Source: a virus. Taken from it: DNA of 21,689 bases. A program made the translations under genes and the position numbers. Below are positions 7,406 to 13,500 of this stretch, one piece after another; the first letter of the stretch is position 1; every line of letters begins with the position of its first letter. The notes beneath the pieces were generated by a model. The model was not told the origin of the DNA and ran no database searches. It saw only the letters and a list, made by a program, of their open reading frames with translations. The stretch is from positions 1 to 21,689 of the IMG/VR virus record IMGVR_UViG_3300020446_000095; one strand, written 5' to 3'.

Positions 7406-8914
7406 CTAATAGTATTCCACTGGTCTTCTGTATTTTGGTTCGTCATCCCAGTCATCGCTTTCTGCTCGAACCCATCCACCTTGGCGAAATCTTAACAGAG
7501 CCTGTGTGGTACTGTCAACTAAGTCATCGTGATCGCCAGAAGGGAAAGAGGCACATTCCTCTATAACCTCATCTGCCCACCGTGTGGGTGGATACCAGAC
7601 AGTGCCACTCGAAAACAAATCCGTCACGGCATTTACTCTGGCAATCTTATCGTTACCTCTTGTTGGTGTGAACTCCGTGACAGGTATACCCATAGCACGA
7701 AGTTCAAACACCAAAGGCGCACCTGATGCCTTTGCCTCAATAATCATCTGATCTGGCTCCCACTCCATGTATTTGTCATACGCTGCTCGTTTTAATTCTG
7801 GAAACTCCAATTTTGCCTTAAACGAATCAAGTAGTATCAAGTGTGTCTTTTCTATACCTGTGGTGTCGTCAGGGTGGTAAAACACACCCCAAGTGGTACA
7901 CGCACTGTAGTCACTACGTTCTGTTTTCAGAAACGCTGTATCCCACGATTGTATTATCGCCTCACAGGGAGGTGGGGTGGTGCTATCCCACAATCGCCAC
8001 CATTCTCGTTTTATTAACGCTCCCTCTTCGGATGTAGGATTTTGCTGATACTGAGCATTCCATTTTGCAACTGGCAATTCAGCTTTTAGGCTTTCCAACT
8101 CCTCTAATTTCCAGAACTCTCCCCACAGTGCCTTTCCTGACGGCATAATCGCAGGCAACTCAATAACTTCCCAATCGTCAATCCCTGACTTGTTCTCCAT
8201 ACTTCGGAGTATCTGACCTGTTAAATCCCTCTTTGCCCATCGTGTCATCACCAAGATAATCGCTCCTCCTGGTTGTAATCTCTGCCGTGGTCCTGATGTA
8301 TACCATTCGTACACCTTGTCATACACTTCTGGGTTATACTGCCCTAACTGTGCCTCCTGTTCCGAGTGGGGATCATCAATCACTAAAACATCAGCACCCT
8401 TACCAGTTACAGCACCACCAACACCAATCGCAAAATAATCGCCACCCTTATTCGTACTCCACCGTCCTGCAGCCTTACTGTCAGCCGATAAGGTTATGCC
8501 TTTGAATATCTTTTGATAATCTGGTGACTGTATCAGGTTTCTGACCTTCCTACCAAAACCCACGGCTAACTCAGCCGTATGTGCCGTCTGGATAATTTTT
8601 TTATCTGGGTATTGTCCAAGAAACCACGCAGGAAACAAATAAGAGGCAAACTCCGACTTGGTATGACGTGGGGGCATATTAATGATCAATCTCTTCAATT
8701 CCCCTCGTGCCACCTTCTCAAATGCCTCAGCCATAATCTTGTGATGAGGACCACCAATAAATGCCGACCACATCATATGCACAAAAGGCAGAAAGCTCTC
8801 CTTGGCACTCTCCCTGTCCTTGGCTTCTTCATACTTCTCTAGTAATTCCAATATCTCCCTCTTTTGATCAAGAGGAAGTAAATCAATCTTATCCTTGAAC
8901 TGGGATAACTCCAT
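7406..8914 (-). CDS. terL: Terminase large subunit (packaging ATPase and nuclease)
   Basis: This 502-residue protein is a large terminase, which cuts phage DNA and pumps it into the prohead through the portal. The N-terminal ATPase carries an atypical Walker A (PPRHTKSE, residues 81-88) and Walker B (VLVIDDP, about 176-182). The coupling motif VMTRW is near 223-227. The C-terminal RNase H-like nuclease shows acidic residues in QSWDTAF (D325), IIEAKASG (E393) and SGDHDDLVDST (about 461-464). Length is normal for the family. Its ATG overlaps the stop of the HNH gene by one base (TAATG). The small subunit is about 0.8 kb upstream on the same strand, separated by a gene on the opposite strand. 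Confidence 0.95.
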   Translation of the reverse strand: MELSQFKDKIDLLPLDQKREILELLEKYEEAKDRESAKESFLPFVHMMWSAFIGGPHHKIMAEAFEKVARGELKRLIINMPPRHTKSEFASYLFPAWFLGQYPDKKIIQTAHTAELAVGFGRKVRNLIQSPDYQKIFKGITLSADSKAAGRWSTNKGGDYFAIGVGGAVTGKGADVLVIDDPHSEQEAQLGQYNPEVYDKVYEWYTSGPRQRLQPGGAIILVMTRWAKRDLTGQILRSMENKSGIDDWEVIELPAIMPSGKALWGEFWKLEELESLKAELPVAKWNAQYQQNPTSEEGALIKREWWRLWDSTTPPPCEAIIQSWDTAFLKTERSDYSACTTWGVFYHPDDTTGIEKTHLILLDSFKAKLEFPELKRAAYDKYMEWEPDQMIIEAKASGAPLVFELRAMGIPVTEFTPTRGNDKIARVNAVTDLFSSGTVWYPPTRWADEVIEECASFPSGDHDDLVDSTTQALLRFRQGGWVRAESDDWDDEPKYRRPVEYY

Positions 8915-9120
8915 TATTGCTTCTTTCGGTTTTTCCTACCTGATATCACACGAAGATTTTTTTTCCTATTGTTTTTAGGATTGCCATCCTTGTGATCAAT
9001 ATGTTTCCCATCACCCTTCTTGACTTTCCCTTGGCGTATCGCTGCCCTACGGTTCTTATTCCGTAACGCCCTCTCCTTCTTCATTTTATCAGAGGAATGG
9101 TATTTCTTGTATTCAGACAA
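8914..9120 (-). CDS. Small HNH-type endonuclease next to terminase
   Basis: This protein of about 68 residues is very basic and ends with GKHIDHKDGNPKNNRKKNLRVISGRKNR. That is the HNH signature DHxDGNxxNN followed by NLRV, without zinc Cys pairs. The frame is open back to a GTG at 9168, but I prefer the TTG at 9120: an AAAGGAA Shine-Dalgarno precedes it, the product then starts SEYKKYHSSDKMKKERA, and the upstream palindromes stay outside the gene. The start is therefore uncertain. HNH proteins beside terminase genes are known in many phages, where some help terminase cut DNA (e.g. HK97 gp74). The stop codon is coupled to the terL start. Confidence 0.75.
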   Translation of the reverse strand: MSEYKKYHSSDKMKKERALRNKNRRAAIRQGKVKKGDGKHIDHKDGNPKNNRKKNLRVISGRKNRKKQ

Positions 9121-9140
9121 AAGATTTTCCTTTACAGATA

Positions 9141-9245
9141 TGATTAACCATATATCATGGTATACCACATACCATGATTAACCAAACATATTATGAAATA
9201 ATATGTATTATGATATACCTTGGAAAGAGACATGGTATACCATGT
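9141..9245. promoter_or_regulatory. GGTATACC palindrome array, copy A
   Basis: This short region between divergent genes contains several related dyads. A perfect 16-bp palindrome ACATGGTATACCATGT lies at 9230-9245. TGATATACCT lies at 9211-9220. ATGGTATACCA lies at 9157-9167 inside a larger inverted repeat (ATCATGGTA at 9154-9162, TACCATGAT at 9170-9178). A separate perfect dyad, ACATATTAT GAA ATAATATGT, lies at 9186-9206. A 10-base direct repeat TGATTAACCA flanks the first group (9141-9150, 9175-9184). The same full palindrome and TGATATACCT recur near 21.3 kb. Candidates are operator sites for a dimeric regulator or iteron-like replication sites. Confidence 0.65.
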
Positions 9246-9266
9246 AAAACATGAAAGGAGTTTATC

Positions 9267-9497
9267 GTGGTAATTGAACCATTCTTAATGTGGAACCTTG
9301 TAATCACCTTAGTGATAGCTCCACTAGCATGGTACATCAAAACACAGCGTGACGAAATCAAGCGTATCGACATTCTCCTCAACAAAACCAGAGAGCAATA
9401 CATGAACAAGGTTGAACACAAAGATGATATCAACCGATTGTTTGAACACCTATCCAGATTAGAAAACAAAATAGATACCTTATTAACGTCAAAGTGA
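9267..9497 (+). CDS. Small membrane-anchored coiled-coil protein
   Basis: This 76-residue protein starts at GTG 9267 with Shine-Dalgarno AAAGGAG six bases upstream. Residues 8-24 (MWNLVITLVIAPLAWYI) form one hydrophobic segment. The rest is a charged coiled coil (RDEIKRIDILLNKTREQ... RLFEHLSRLENKIDTLL). Single-span proteins with a coiled coil of this size are frequent in tailed phages near lysis or packaging genes. They resemble XhlA-like or pinholin/spanin-type membrane proteins, but no specific family can be proven. It is oddly placed: the only plus-strand gene between the two terminase subunits, directly downstream of the palindrome array. Confidence 0.75.
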   Translation: MVIEPFLMWNLVITLVIAPLAWYIKTQRDEIKRIDILLNKTREQYMNKVEHKDDINRLFEHLSRLENKIDTLLTSK

Positions 9498-9678
9498 CAT
9501 TTGGCATTTTTTACCAAATTGTTTGAGCATATTACTATATATATATGCGTGTATGTGTGTGCGTATACATGGGGGGTGGGGGTAGGTGGGTTCTATTTTT
9601 TATGGTTTTTAGGTGATTTAGTGCCAAAAAAAATAACATAATGTAGATTATGCGCCTTATTGTAGCTAAGTTATTGTT
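9498..9678. other. Intergenic region with alternating Py-Pu tract and G-rich block
   Basis: The gap between two convergent genes holds 36 bases of perfect pyrimidine-purine alternation (9536-9571, TA steps passing into TG and CG steps). This runs straight into the G-rich block 9571-9590 (runs of 6, 5, 2 and 3 Gs). An AT-rich stretch follows. The alternation favours Z-DNA or cruciform structure, and the G runs could form a two-tier quadruplex. It abuts the small terminase gene, so a cos/pac or replication role is possible but not shown. Confidence 0.6.
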
Positions 9679-10152
9679 TTATATGACTTTTAACTTTTCA
9701 AGCTTCTCTTTTAGCTTGTTTTCTAGTGTTTGTAGGTCTGAATCTGCTTCTTCAACTTCCACTTTGTCTACAAATAGTCCAATTGTTTTCCCAATTAAAT
9801 GCAAACTCTGAACCCTTGCTGAGTCACTTTCTGCGTTTTCTGCTTCTAGCCTTAGCCGTTCCAAAACGTAGGCTTCAAGTCTTGCCCTCTTAGTTCTGAT
9901 ATCTTCAGCTTTATCTATGGTTAAGGCTCTAATCCTTGCTACAATCTTGGTATTAGCCATTAATCGACTTGCATTCTCGTGTATTGTCTTGGCTGCTTGA
10001 TTGCTGCTATAACCTGATTTTATGTAGGCTTCGTTCTGAGCTAAGCCCTGACTGATATAATGACAAAATTTTTCTTGCTTATCTGTTAACCCTGAAAGCC
10101 TATCCAAAACCACCAACTCAGGCTTATTTTCTGATTCGTTTTTTTCTACCAT
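9679..10152 (-). CDS. terS: Terminase small subunit
   Basis: This protein of about 157 residues matches the Terminase_2 small-subunit family. The DNA-binding helix-turn-helix region is LTDKQEKFCHYISQGLAQNEAYIKSGYSSNQAAKTIHENASRLMAN, and a long oligomerisation coiled coil follows to the C-terminus (LQTLENKLKEKLEKLKVI). It recognises the packaging site and delivers DNA to the large subunit. The frame opens at ATG 10191, but that start has no Shine-Dalgarno. The in-frame ATG at 10152 has AAAGGTG five bases before it, so I chose it. It is on the same strand as terL but separated by an opposite-strand gene and the small HNH gene. Confidence 0.85.
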   Translation of the reverse strand: MVEKNESENKPELVVLDRLSGLTDKQEKFCHYISQGLAQNEAYIKSGYSSNQAAKTIHENASRLMANTKIVARIRALTIDKAEDIRTKRARLEAYVLERLRLEAENAESDSARVQSLHLIGKTIGLFVDKVEVEEADSDLQTLENKLKEKLEKLKVI

Positions 10153-10191
10153 TTCTACACCTTTTTTCATGGTTTCTAATCTTTTTAACAT

Positions 10192-10296
10192 AATTTATTA
10201 AATTTTTTTTTTCAAGCTGATACACCTTTTTTTATTGGCTATTGATGTATTTTGTTGAACATTGTTGATAGCTTTTGTTGAACTTTTTTTTAATAT
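10192..10296. promoter_or_regulatory. AT-rich divergent spacer with TGTTGAAC motifs
   Basis: The region between terS (minus) and the plus-strand promoter is dominated by T runs. It contains the nine-base dyad TGTTGAACA at 10253-10261 and a second TGTTGAAC at 10276-10283, both within a TTTTGTTGAAC direct repeat. The dyad recurs as ATGTTGAACAT at 14671-14681 beside the second promoter. These are candidate operator sites; no binding protein is identified. Confidence 0.4.
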
Positions 10297-10300
10297 TATG

Positions 10301-10331
10301 TTGACATTTGTTTTGATAGTATCCATATAAT
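10301..10331 (+). promoter_or_regulatory. Promoter P1 of the plus-strand operon
   Basis: A consensus -35 box TTGACA (10301-10306) and -10 box TATAAT (10326-10331) are separated by 19 nt, slightly long for sigma-70. The 16 bases 10297-10312 are identical to those at the second promoter (14637-14652). Transcription would start near 10338 and read into the structured leader and small-gene operon. Confidence 0.6.
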
Positions 10332-10620
10332 GGTGACACCAAGACGCGAGAGTCGGAACTCGAAGAGAGATAAATCAAAACCGAAGCTTGACCTACCGAG
10401 TAGCGAAGGTGAGCCAGCCAACCCGATACTAGCCTATCTTAGAGTTGGACGCACAAACACCATAAAACGTGAAAGTTTAGTTTCCTAGCCTTCTAAGTGG
10501 TTAACAGTGGTGAATAGGAGACAGTACAAAAGAAAGTCGGCTTAACCTACCTTAGAAGCTTTTAGCATTTACTAGCATCACGATGAAAGCAGCCACCAAC
10601 AAAAAACGCTGCTTTCTTTA
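10332..10620 (+). ncRNA. Long structured leader or candidate non-coding RNA
   Basis: About 290 nt between promoter P1 and the first gene hold no well-supported coding region and are less AT-rich than their surroundings. Verified complementary segments are CCAAC/GTTGG (10418-10422 with 10444-10448), and CTTCTAAG/CTTAGAAG (10490-10497 with 10551-10558) stacked on GGTTAA/TTAACC (10499-10504 with 10542-10547). The latter pair gives a 14-bp helix with a single bulge closing a 37-nt apical region. A 3' hairpin GAAAGCAGC/GCTGCTTTC (10585-10593 with 10608-10616) ends the region. It could be a cis-regulatory leader, or a small RNA released at the 3' hairpin. I cannot match it to a known RNA family. 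Confidence 0.4.
10585..10616 (+). terminator. Hairpin at the end of the leader
   Basis: A 9-bp perfect stem GAAAGCAGC/GCTGCTTTC with a 14-nt A/C-rich loop is followed by TTTATGG. It resembles an intrinsic terminator with a short U-tract and may be a leaky terminator or RNA 3' end. Its stem resembles the AAGGCAGC stems found later in the operon. Confidence 0.5.
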
Positions 10621-10649
10621 TGGTGTTAACAAGAGAAGGAAAGCAAAAC

Positions 10650-10871
10650 ATGACAAACCCACTTTCAAAATTAGCTGACGTTATCCAACAAGATCACAAG
10701 AAAATCGAAGAGCATACAGTTAAATCATTAAGAAATGTTTTAACAACTGATATCAAAGAATATGGCTTTGATAATGAAAATATATCAGATCATGATGTTG
10801 ATTTGCTGCTTAAACTGGTTGGTAACATTGTGAAATCTAAATGCCGTCAAGTCTATAACGATGAAATATAA
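10650..10871 (+). CDS. Small protein of unknown function, first gene of plus-strand operon
   Basis: This 73-residue protein (MTNPLSKLADVIQQDHKKIEEH...) starts at ATG 10650, chosen over an in-frame upstream start because AAGGAAAGCAAAAC precedes it, the leader type used throughout this operon. It is rich in Asp, Lys and Leu and predicted mostly helical, with VDLLLKLVGNIVKSKCRQVYNDEI at the end. The 67-residue protein at 13501-13704 has a similar plan: a charged helix, then 'T..I.KE....YGF..ISD..L..L.KL...'. The two may be distant paralogues. No function is known to me. As the first gene after P1 it is expected to be expressed early. Confidence 0.7.
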   Translation: MTNPLSKLADVIQQDHKKIEEHTVKSLRNVLTTDIKEYGFDNENISDHDVDLLLKLVGNIVKSKCRQVYNDEI

Positions 10872-10884
10872 ACATTAATTAAGT

Positions 10885-10910
10885 GAGTGGCTGAAAAAAA
10901 ACAGCCACTC
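10885..10910 (+). terminator. Intercistronic hairpin with A8 loop
   Basis: A perfect 9-bp stem GAGTGGCTG/CAGCCACTC encloses a loop of eight As, between the first and second operon genes. No U-tract follows, so RNA stabilisation or processing is as likely as termination. It belongs with the recurring hairpins in this operon. Confidence 0.5.
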
Positions 10911-10950
10911 AAACGACTAGTAACCAACAATAAAATAAGGAAAATCAAAC

Positions 10951-11328
10951 ATGGCTAAATTACACCACACCGAATATAAGAAGAACTATAAAGAGTACAT
11001 CTTAGGAAACATTCACGAAGATATTGAAGGCAACCCAATAAGCTCTGAAGCTGACAAGATCAAATATATTTTTGATAGGTTTAACAGTGAGTATGGTTTT
11101 AGAATAAACCAAGTTGGAAGGCTTGCAGCGATGACTGAATGGCTACAAGGTTTAGCTTTAGATATCGAATACACCAACGGCTCAATTTATCAATTAGCGT
11201 GGGAAATGGGTTCTATTGAGTTTAACCCTGAGCCAACAGATAAAGAAATTTTCAAGATAGTTAATAATTACTGGCGTTTTATGGCAAATATCATTTTAGG
11301 ATTTGAATCAAGAAAGGTGCAAAAATAA
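10951..11328 (+). CDS. Hypothetical protein, possible phage accessory protein
   Basis: This 125-residue soluble protein (MAKLHHTEYKKNYKEYILGNI...) is preceded by the leader AAGGAAAATCAAAC. It is mainly helical and aromatic-rich (EWLQGLALDIEYTNGSIYQLAWEMG... VNNYWRFMANIILGF). The middle stretch, EYGFRINQVGRLAAMTEWLQGLALDIEY, is characteristic of small early proteins in several phages, but I know no function. The stop codon overlaps the next start (TAATG). No Cys pairs, nucleotide-binding loop or membrane span is visible. Confidence 0.75.
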   Translation: MAKLHHTEYKKNYKEYILGNIHEDIEGNPISSEADKIKYIFDRFNSEYGFRINQVGRLAAMTEWLQGLALDIEYTNGSIYQLAWEMGSIEFNPEPTDKEIFKIVNNYWRFMANIILGFESRKVQK

Positions 11329-11570
11329 TGGAAAACAATATCTCAAAACAAGCGCAAGAAATTGCAAATAATGCAACACGATTACCAAACGATATAAACG
11401 GTAATCCTAGGTATTACGTTTGGTATTACGCTTTTGATGGTGAAAGACCACCATTTGCGACCATGTATCGTGGTAAAAAATACGGCTCAGGTTGGGTTTT
11501 CCAATCTTACTATCTAGCTGACACTGTACAAAAATCACTAGATCAACTTAAAAAGAAAGGTAACAAATGA
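11328..11570 (+). CDS. Small hypothetical protein
   Basis: This 80-residue protein (MENNISKQAQEIANNATRLPND...) is translated from an ATG overlapping the upstream stop, with Shine-Dalgarno AAAGGTG inside the previous gene. An N-terminal helix is followed by an aromatic, beta-like region (RYYVWYYAFDGERPPFATMYRGKKYGSGWVFQSYYLAD) and a basic helix. A dense run of Tyr, Trp and Phe with Arg and Lys suggests a small nucleic-acid-binding or protein-binding domain, but this is only inference. It overlaps the next gene by 4 nt (ATGA). Confidence 0.7.
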   Translation: MENNISKQAQEIANNATRLPNDINGNPRYYVWYYAFDGERPPFATMYRGKKYGSGWVFQSYYLADTVQKSLDQLKKKGNK

Positions 11571-11761
11571 TTAAACAGTTTAAAGAAGCAATTAATGAAG
11601 CTGCAGCAAGAGAAGAAAACCTTTTTAAAGATGGTTCTATAAATTGGGACTATGTAGACGCTGATCTTTCTATTGATGGTTGGCGCGAAAAAATAGGTGA
11701 AGAAATCTTTATTGCAACCATAGATGAATCAGCAACTTTACAGAGAAAGGAGTCAGCATGA
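11567..11761 (+). CDS. Small acidic hypothetical protein
   Basis: This 64-residue protein (MIKQFKEAINEAAAREENLFKD...) overlaps both neighbours by 4 nt (ATGA at each end), indicating strong translational coupling. It has an amphipathic N-terminal helix, then an acidic Asp/Trp region (GSINWDYVDADLSIDGWREKIGEEIF). No recognised domain. The Shine-Dalgarno AAAGGTAAC lies inside the upstream gene. Confidence 0.7.
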   Translation: MIKQFKEAINEAAAREENLFKDGSINWDYVDADLSIDGWREKIGEEIFIATIDESATLQRKESA

Positions 11762-11985
11762 CTGTGAAATGTAACAACATAATAGTTGAGCATTATGGGA
11801 CTAAAATTTCCATTGCTCAACACTTCGATGGTGACAAAGTTGTAGTCCAAGAAGTTCAAATAGTAAGTGGTAACTTGACTGGTCACACTTGGAATTTCGA
11901 AGGCTCTTTAACTGGCTTATCTGGTGTATTGTCAGCCATTGAAGAAGACTTAAACATTAACTCAAATAAGGAAGGCAGCAATTAA
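11758..11985 (+). CDS. Small hypothetical protein, probably beta-rich
   Basis: This 75-residue protein (MTVKCNNIIVEHYGTKISIAQH...) has alternating hydrophobic strands (NNIIVEHYGTKISIAQHFDGDKVVVQEVQIVSG) then a Gly/Leu-rich helix. This suggests a small beta-sandwich or ubiquitin-like shape, without a family match. It starts with a strong Shine-Dalgarno (AAAGGAG) and 4-nt coupling to the gene before. Its last codons (GGC AGC AAT TAA) form half of an intercistronic hairpin, so the stop codon sits in the loop. Confidence 0.7.
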   Translation: MTVKCNNIIVEHYGTKISIAQHFDGDKVVVQEVQIVSGNLTGHTWNFEGSLTGLSGVLSAIEEDLNINSNKEGSN

Positions 11986-11993
11986 GCTGCCTT
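11972..11993 (+). repeat. Stop-codon hairpin AAGGCAGC/GCTGCCTT (copy 1)
   Basis: An 8-bp stem AAGGCAGC/GCTGCCTT with the stop codon TAA in its 6-nt loop, followed by TCAAACTT. The same stem occurs at 13223-13244 and a close variant at 14772-14799. Each lies about 21-25 nt before the next start codon. Confidence 0.6.
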
Positions 11994-12018
11994 TCAAACT
12001 TAATAGAAAGGTGAAGTA

Positions 12019-12261
12019 ATGAAAATAACAGATAAAGAATTTGATTTAAGCGCATGGAGTAACGCAAGAAAGCTACAACAAGCGCATGAAATACTAGTAG
12101 TTAATGAAACGATTTTAGAAGGTGGTGGCAGCTTCACTATTGAAGGATATAACGCAATTATCAAGCTGCTTAAATCTTTAATTAACCCTAGTAGACAAGA
12201 TTTAACTATGAAGAATTTTCTAGTTAATCGAATTAATAAAATTGAAATACTAAAAATATAA
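12019..12261 (+). CDS. Small hypothetical protein
   Basis: This 80-residue helical protein (MKITDKEFDLSAWSNARKLQQA...) has a good Shine-Dalgarno (GAAAGGTG) and follows the first AAGGCAGC hairpin. It has a possible coiled coil in the middle (RKLQQAHEILVVNETILEGGGSFTIEGYNAIIKLLKSL) and a basic, AT-rich C-terminus. No family is recognised. It is directly upstream of the ArdC-like gene (25-nt gap), so co-expression is likely. Some small genes beside antirestriction genes also act against host defences, but nothing in the sequence shows that here. Confidence 0.7.
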   Translation: MKITDKEFDLSAWSNARKLQQAHEILVVNETILEGGGSFTIEGYNAIIKLLKSLINPSRQDLTMKNFLVNRINKIEILKI

Positions 12262-12286
12262 AAAACTAATAGAAGGAAAACAAACA

Positions 12287-13234
12287 ATGGTTAAAAGACA
12301 GAAAAAAGATGTACACCAAGTAATAACAAATCAAGTATTGGAAGCTATTGACTACGCCAAGGTTAACAATATCAAGTTAAACTGGACTAAGTCTTGGAAG
12401 TCAGGCAAAGCAATATCAAGACCTTTACGATCTTCTCCATTTGGTACGCCTTACAAAGGCATTAACGCATTGCTGCTTCTTATGTCATCAAGTATTAACG
12501 GCTTCGACTCCCCTTACTTCATGACATATAAACAAGCGCAAGAAATAACTGGACTAGAAAAACCAGTTATCACAGGCTCTAAGGGTACAATGGTTGTATT
12601 CTACAAGCAGCTCACAAGAGAAGAAAAGACAACCGACTCTAATGGTGTTGAGACTGTACAAGAAGTTGGCATTCCTATGCTTAGAACCTTTACAGTATTT
12701 AATGCTTGCCAAGTTGAAGGCTTACCAGAAAAGTTTTTTCCAAGTAAGCAAGATGAAAAAGAACTAGATCAAAATCAAGATAGCAAGATTGATTATGTTG
12801 AAGAGTTCTTTAGCAACCAAGGTGCAAAGGAATTTGAAAGTAATGGTGGCGCATTCTATAGACCTTCCGATGACTCAATACATATGCCTAAGTTTGAGAG
12901 GTTCTCAAGTTCTTCAGCAGCGTATTCAGTTAGGTCACATGAGTTCATGCACTGGACTGGCTCAGATCATAGGCTCAAGCGTGGTTTAAGCGCATATGAT
13001 AGACCTTCGTATGCTTTTGAAGAGTTAGTAGCTGAACTTGGTGCAGCCTTCCTGATGTCCGATTTTGGACTATTACAAGAGCCAAGTGAAGACACTATAG
13101 CGTATCTTGATAGTTGGTCTAAGTGCCTGAAGGAAAATAAGAAAGCCATATTTAAGGCTTGCACTTTAGCAAGCCAAGGCGTGGACTTCATGCATGATCT
13201 AAACGAAAAAGCAAATAATAACAAGGCAGCTTAA
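12287..13234 (+). CDS. ardC: ArdC-like antirestriction protein with zincin domain
   Basis: This 315-residue protein has the two-domain ArdC layout. The N-terminal DUF1738/ssDNA-binding-like part (about 1-130) includes the diagnostic RPLRSSPFGTPYKGINALLLL and SPYFMTYKQAQEITG... KGTMVVFYKQL. The C-terminal zinc metallopeptidase-like part has HExxH at residues 218-222 (SHEFMHWTGSDHRLKR) and a downstream Glu-rich helix (AFEELVAELGAAFL, about 243-256) likely to give the third zinc ligand. Plasmid ArdC proteins protect incoming single-stranded DNA from restriction enzymes. Phage copies are expressed early and probably shield phage DNA. Its stop codon lies in the loop of a second AAGGCAGC hairpin. 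The Shine-Dalgarno is AAGGAAAACAAACA. Confidence 0.9.
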   Translation: MVKRQKKDVHQVITNQVLEAIDYAKVNNIKLNWTKSWKSGKAISRPLRSSPFGTPYKGINALLLLMSSSINGFDSPYFMTYKQAQEITGLEKPVITGSKGTMVVFYKQLTREEKTTDSNGVETVQEVGIPMLRTFTVFNACQVEGLPEKFFPSKQDEKELDQNQDSKIDYVEEFFSNQGAKEFESNGGAFYRPSDDSIHMPKFERFSSSSAAYSVRSHEFMHWTGSDHRLKRGLSAYDRPSYAFEELVAELGAAFLMSDFGLLQEPSEDTIAYLDSWSKCLKENKKAIFKACTLASQGVDFMHDLNEKANNNKAA

Positions 13235-13244
13235 CGGCTGCCTT
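13223..13244 (+). repeat. Stop-codon hairpin AAGGCAGC/GCTGCCTT (copy 2)
   Basis: This stem is identical to that at 11972-11993, with loop TTAACG holding the TAA stop of the ArdC-like gene. ACAACC follows, with no U-tract. The next start codon is 21 nt after the stem. Confidence 0.6.
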
Positions 13245-13265
13245 ACAACCAAGAAAGGAAACAAA

Positions 13266-13484
13266 ATGTCTAAACTAGAATTTACAGCAAGGTTGCTAAT
13301 GATACTTATGGGTGTTTTTAGCTTAATGATTGTGTTTGTCATGAAAGACTCAATGGATAGCACATTAATGGAAGGACTGTTCACACTTGATAGATTAAAG
13401 GACTCAGTATGTGCAGTTATGGGAATAATATTCTTTGTTAACTCAGGGTTATTTTTTTTCCTAGCCATTCCAAAAACTAATTAA
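13266..13484 (+). CDS. Small two-span membrane protein
   Basis: This 72-residue protein has two hydrophobic segments, about residues 8-27 (ARLLMILMGVFSLMIVFVMK) and 49-68 (VCAVMGIIFFVNSGLFFFLA). They are joined by an acidic loop of about 20 residues (DSMDSTLMEGLFTLDRLKD). The Shine-Dalgarno is GAAAGGAAAC. Two-span small membrane proteins in phages can be holins, superinfection-exclusion factors or unknown early proteins. It lies 3.7 kb from the endolysin, so a holin role is less likely than for the 49-residue gene at 17364. Confidence 0.7.
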   Translation: MSKLEFTARLLMILMGVFSLMIVFVMKDSMDSTLMEGLFTLDRLKDSVCAVMGIIFFVNSGLFFFLAIPKTN

Positions 13485-13500
13485 GAAAGGAAAACGAACA

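Noticed and set aside
7683-7690. GGTATACC inside terL
   Set aside because: It has none of the flanking symmetry (CAT...ATG on both sides) or companion sites and is part of codons for GIP; treated as a chance match.
9121-9168. GTG start at 9168 for the small HNH protein
   Set aside because: It would place the palindromes inside the gene and has no Shine-Dalgarno; TTG at 9120 has AAAGGAA and a product matching the family, though the true start remains uncertain.
9141-9245. CRISPR-like repeat array
   Set aside because: Repeats are short, palindromic and irregularly spaced, with no unique spacers of constant length and no cas genes.
10330-10488. A 52-codon open frame (MVTPRRESRNSKRD...) in the leader
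   Set aside because: Its ATG overlaps the -10 box of P1, so P1 transcripts would lack the start; no Shine-Dalgarno is present; and the region looks like structured RNA.
10332-10620. tRNA or tmRNA gene
   Set aside because: No T-loop consensus (GGTTCRANYCC) or acceptor-stem pairing could be found.
11347-12545. Direct repeat of about 16 bases (AAACAAGCGCAAGAAAT) near 11347 and 12529
   Set aside because: Both copies encode KQAQEI in unrelated genes; a single short match within coding DNA is probably chance.
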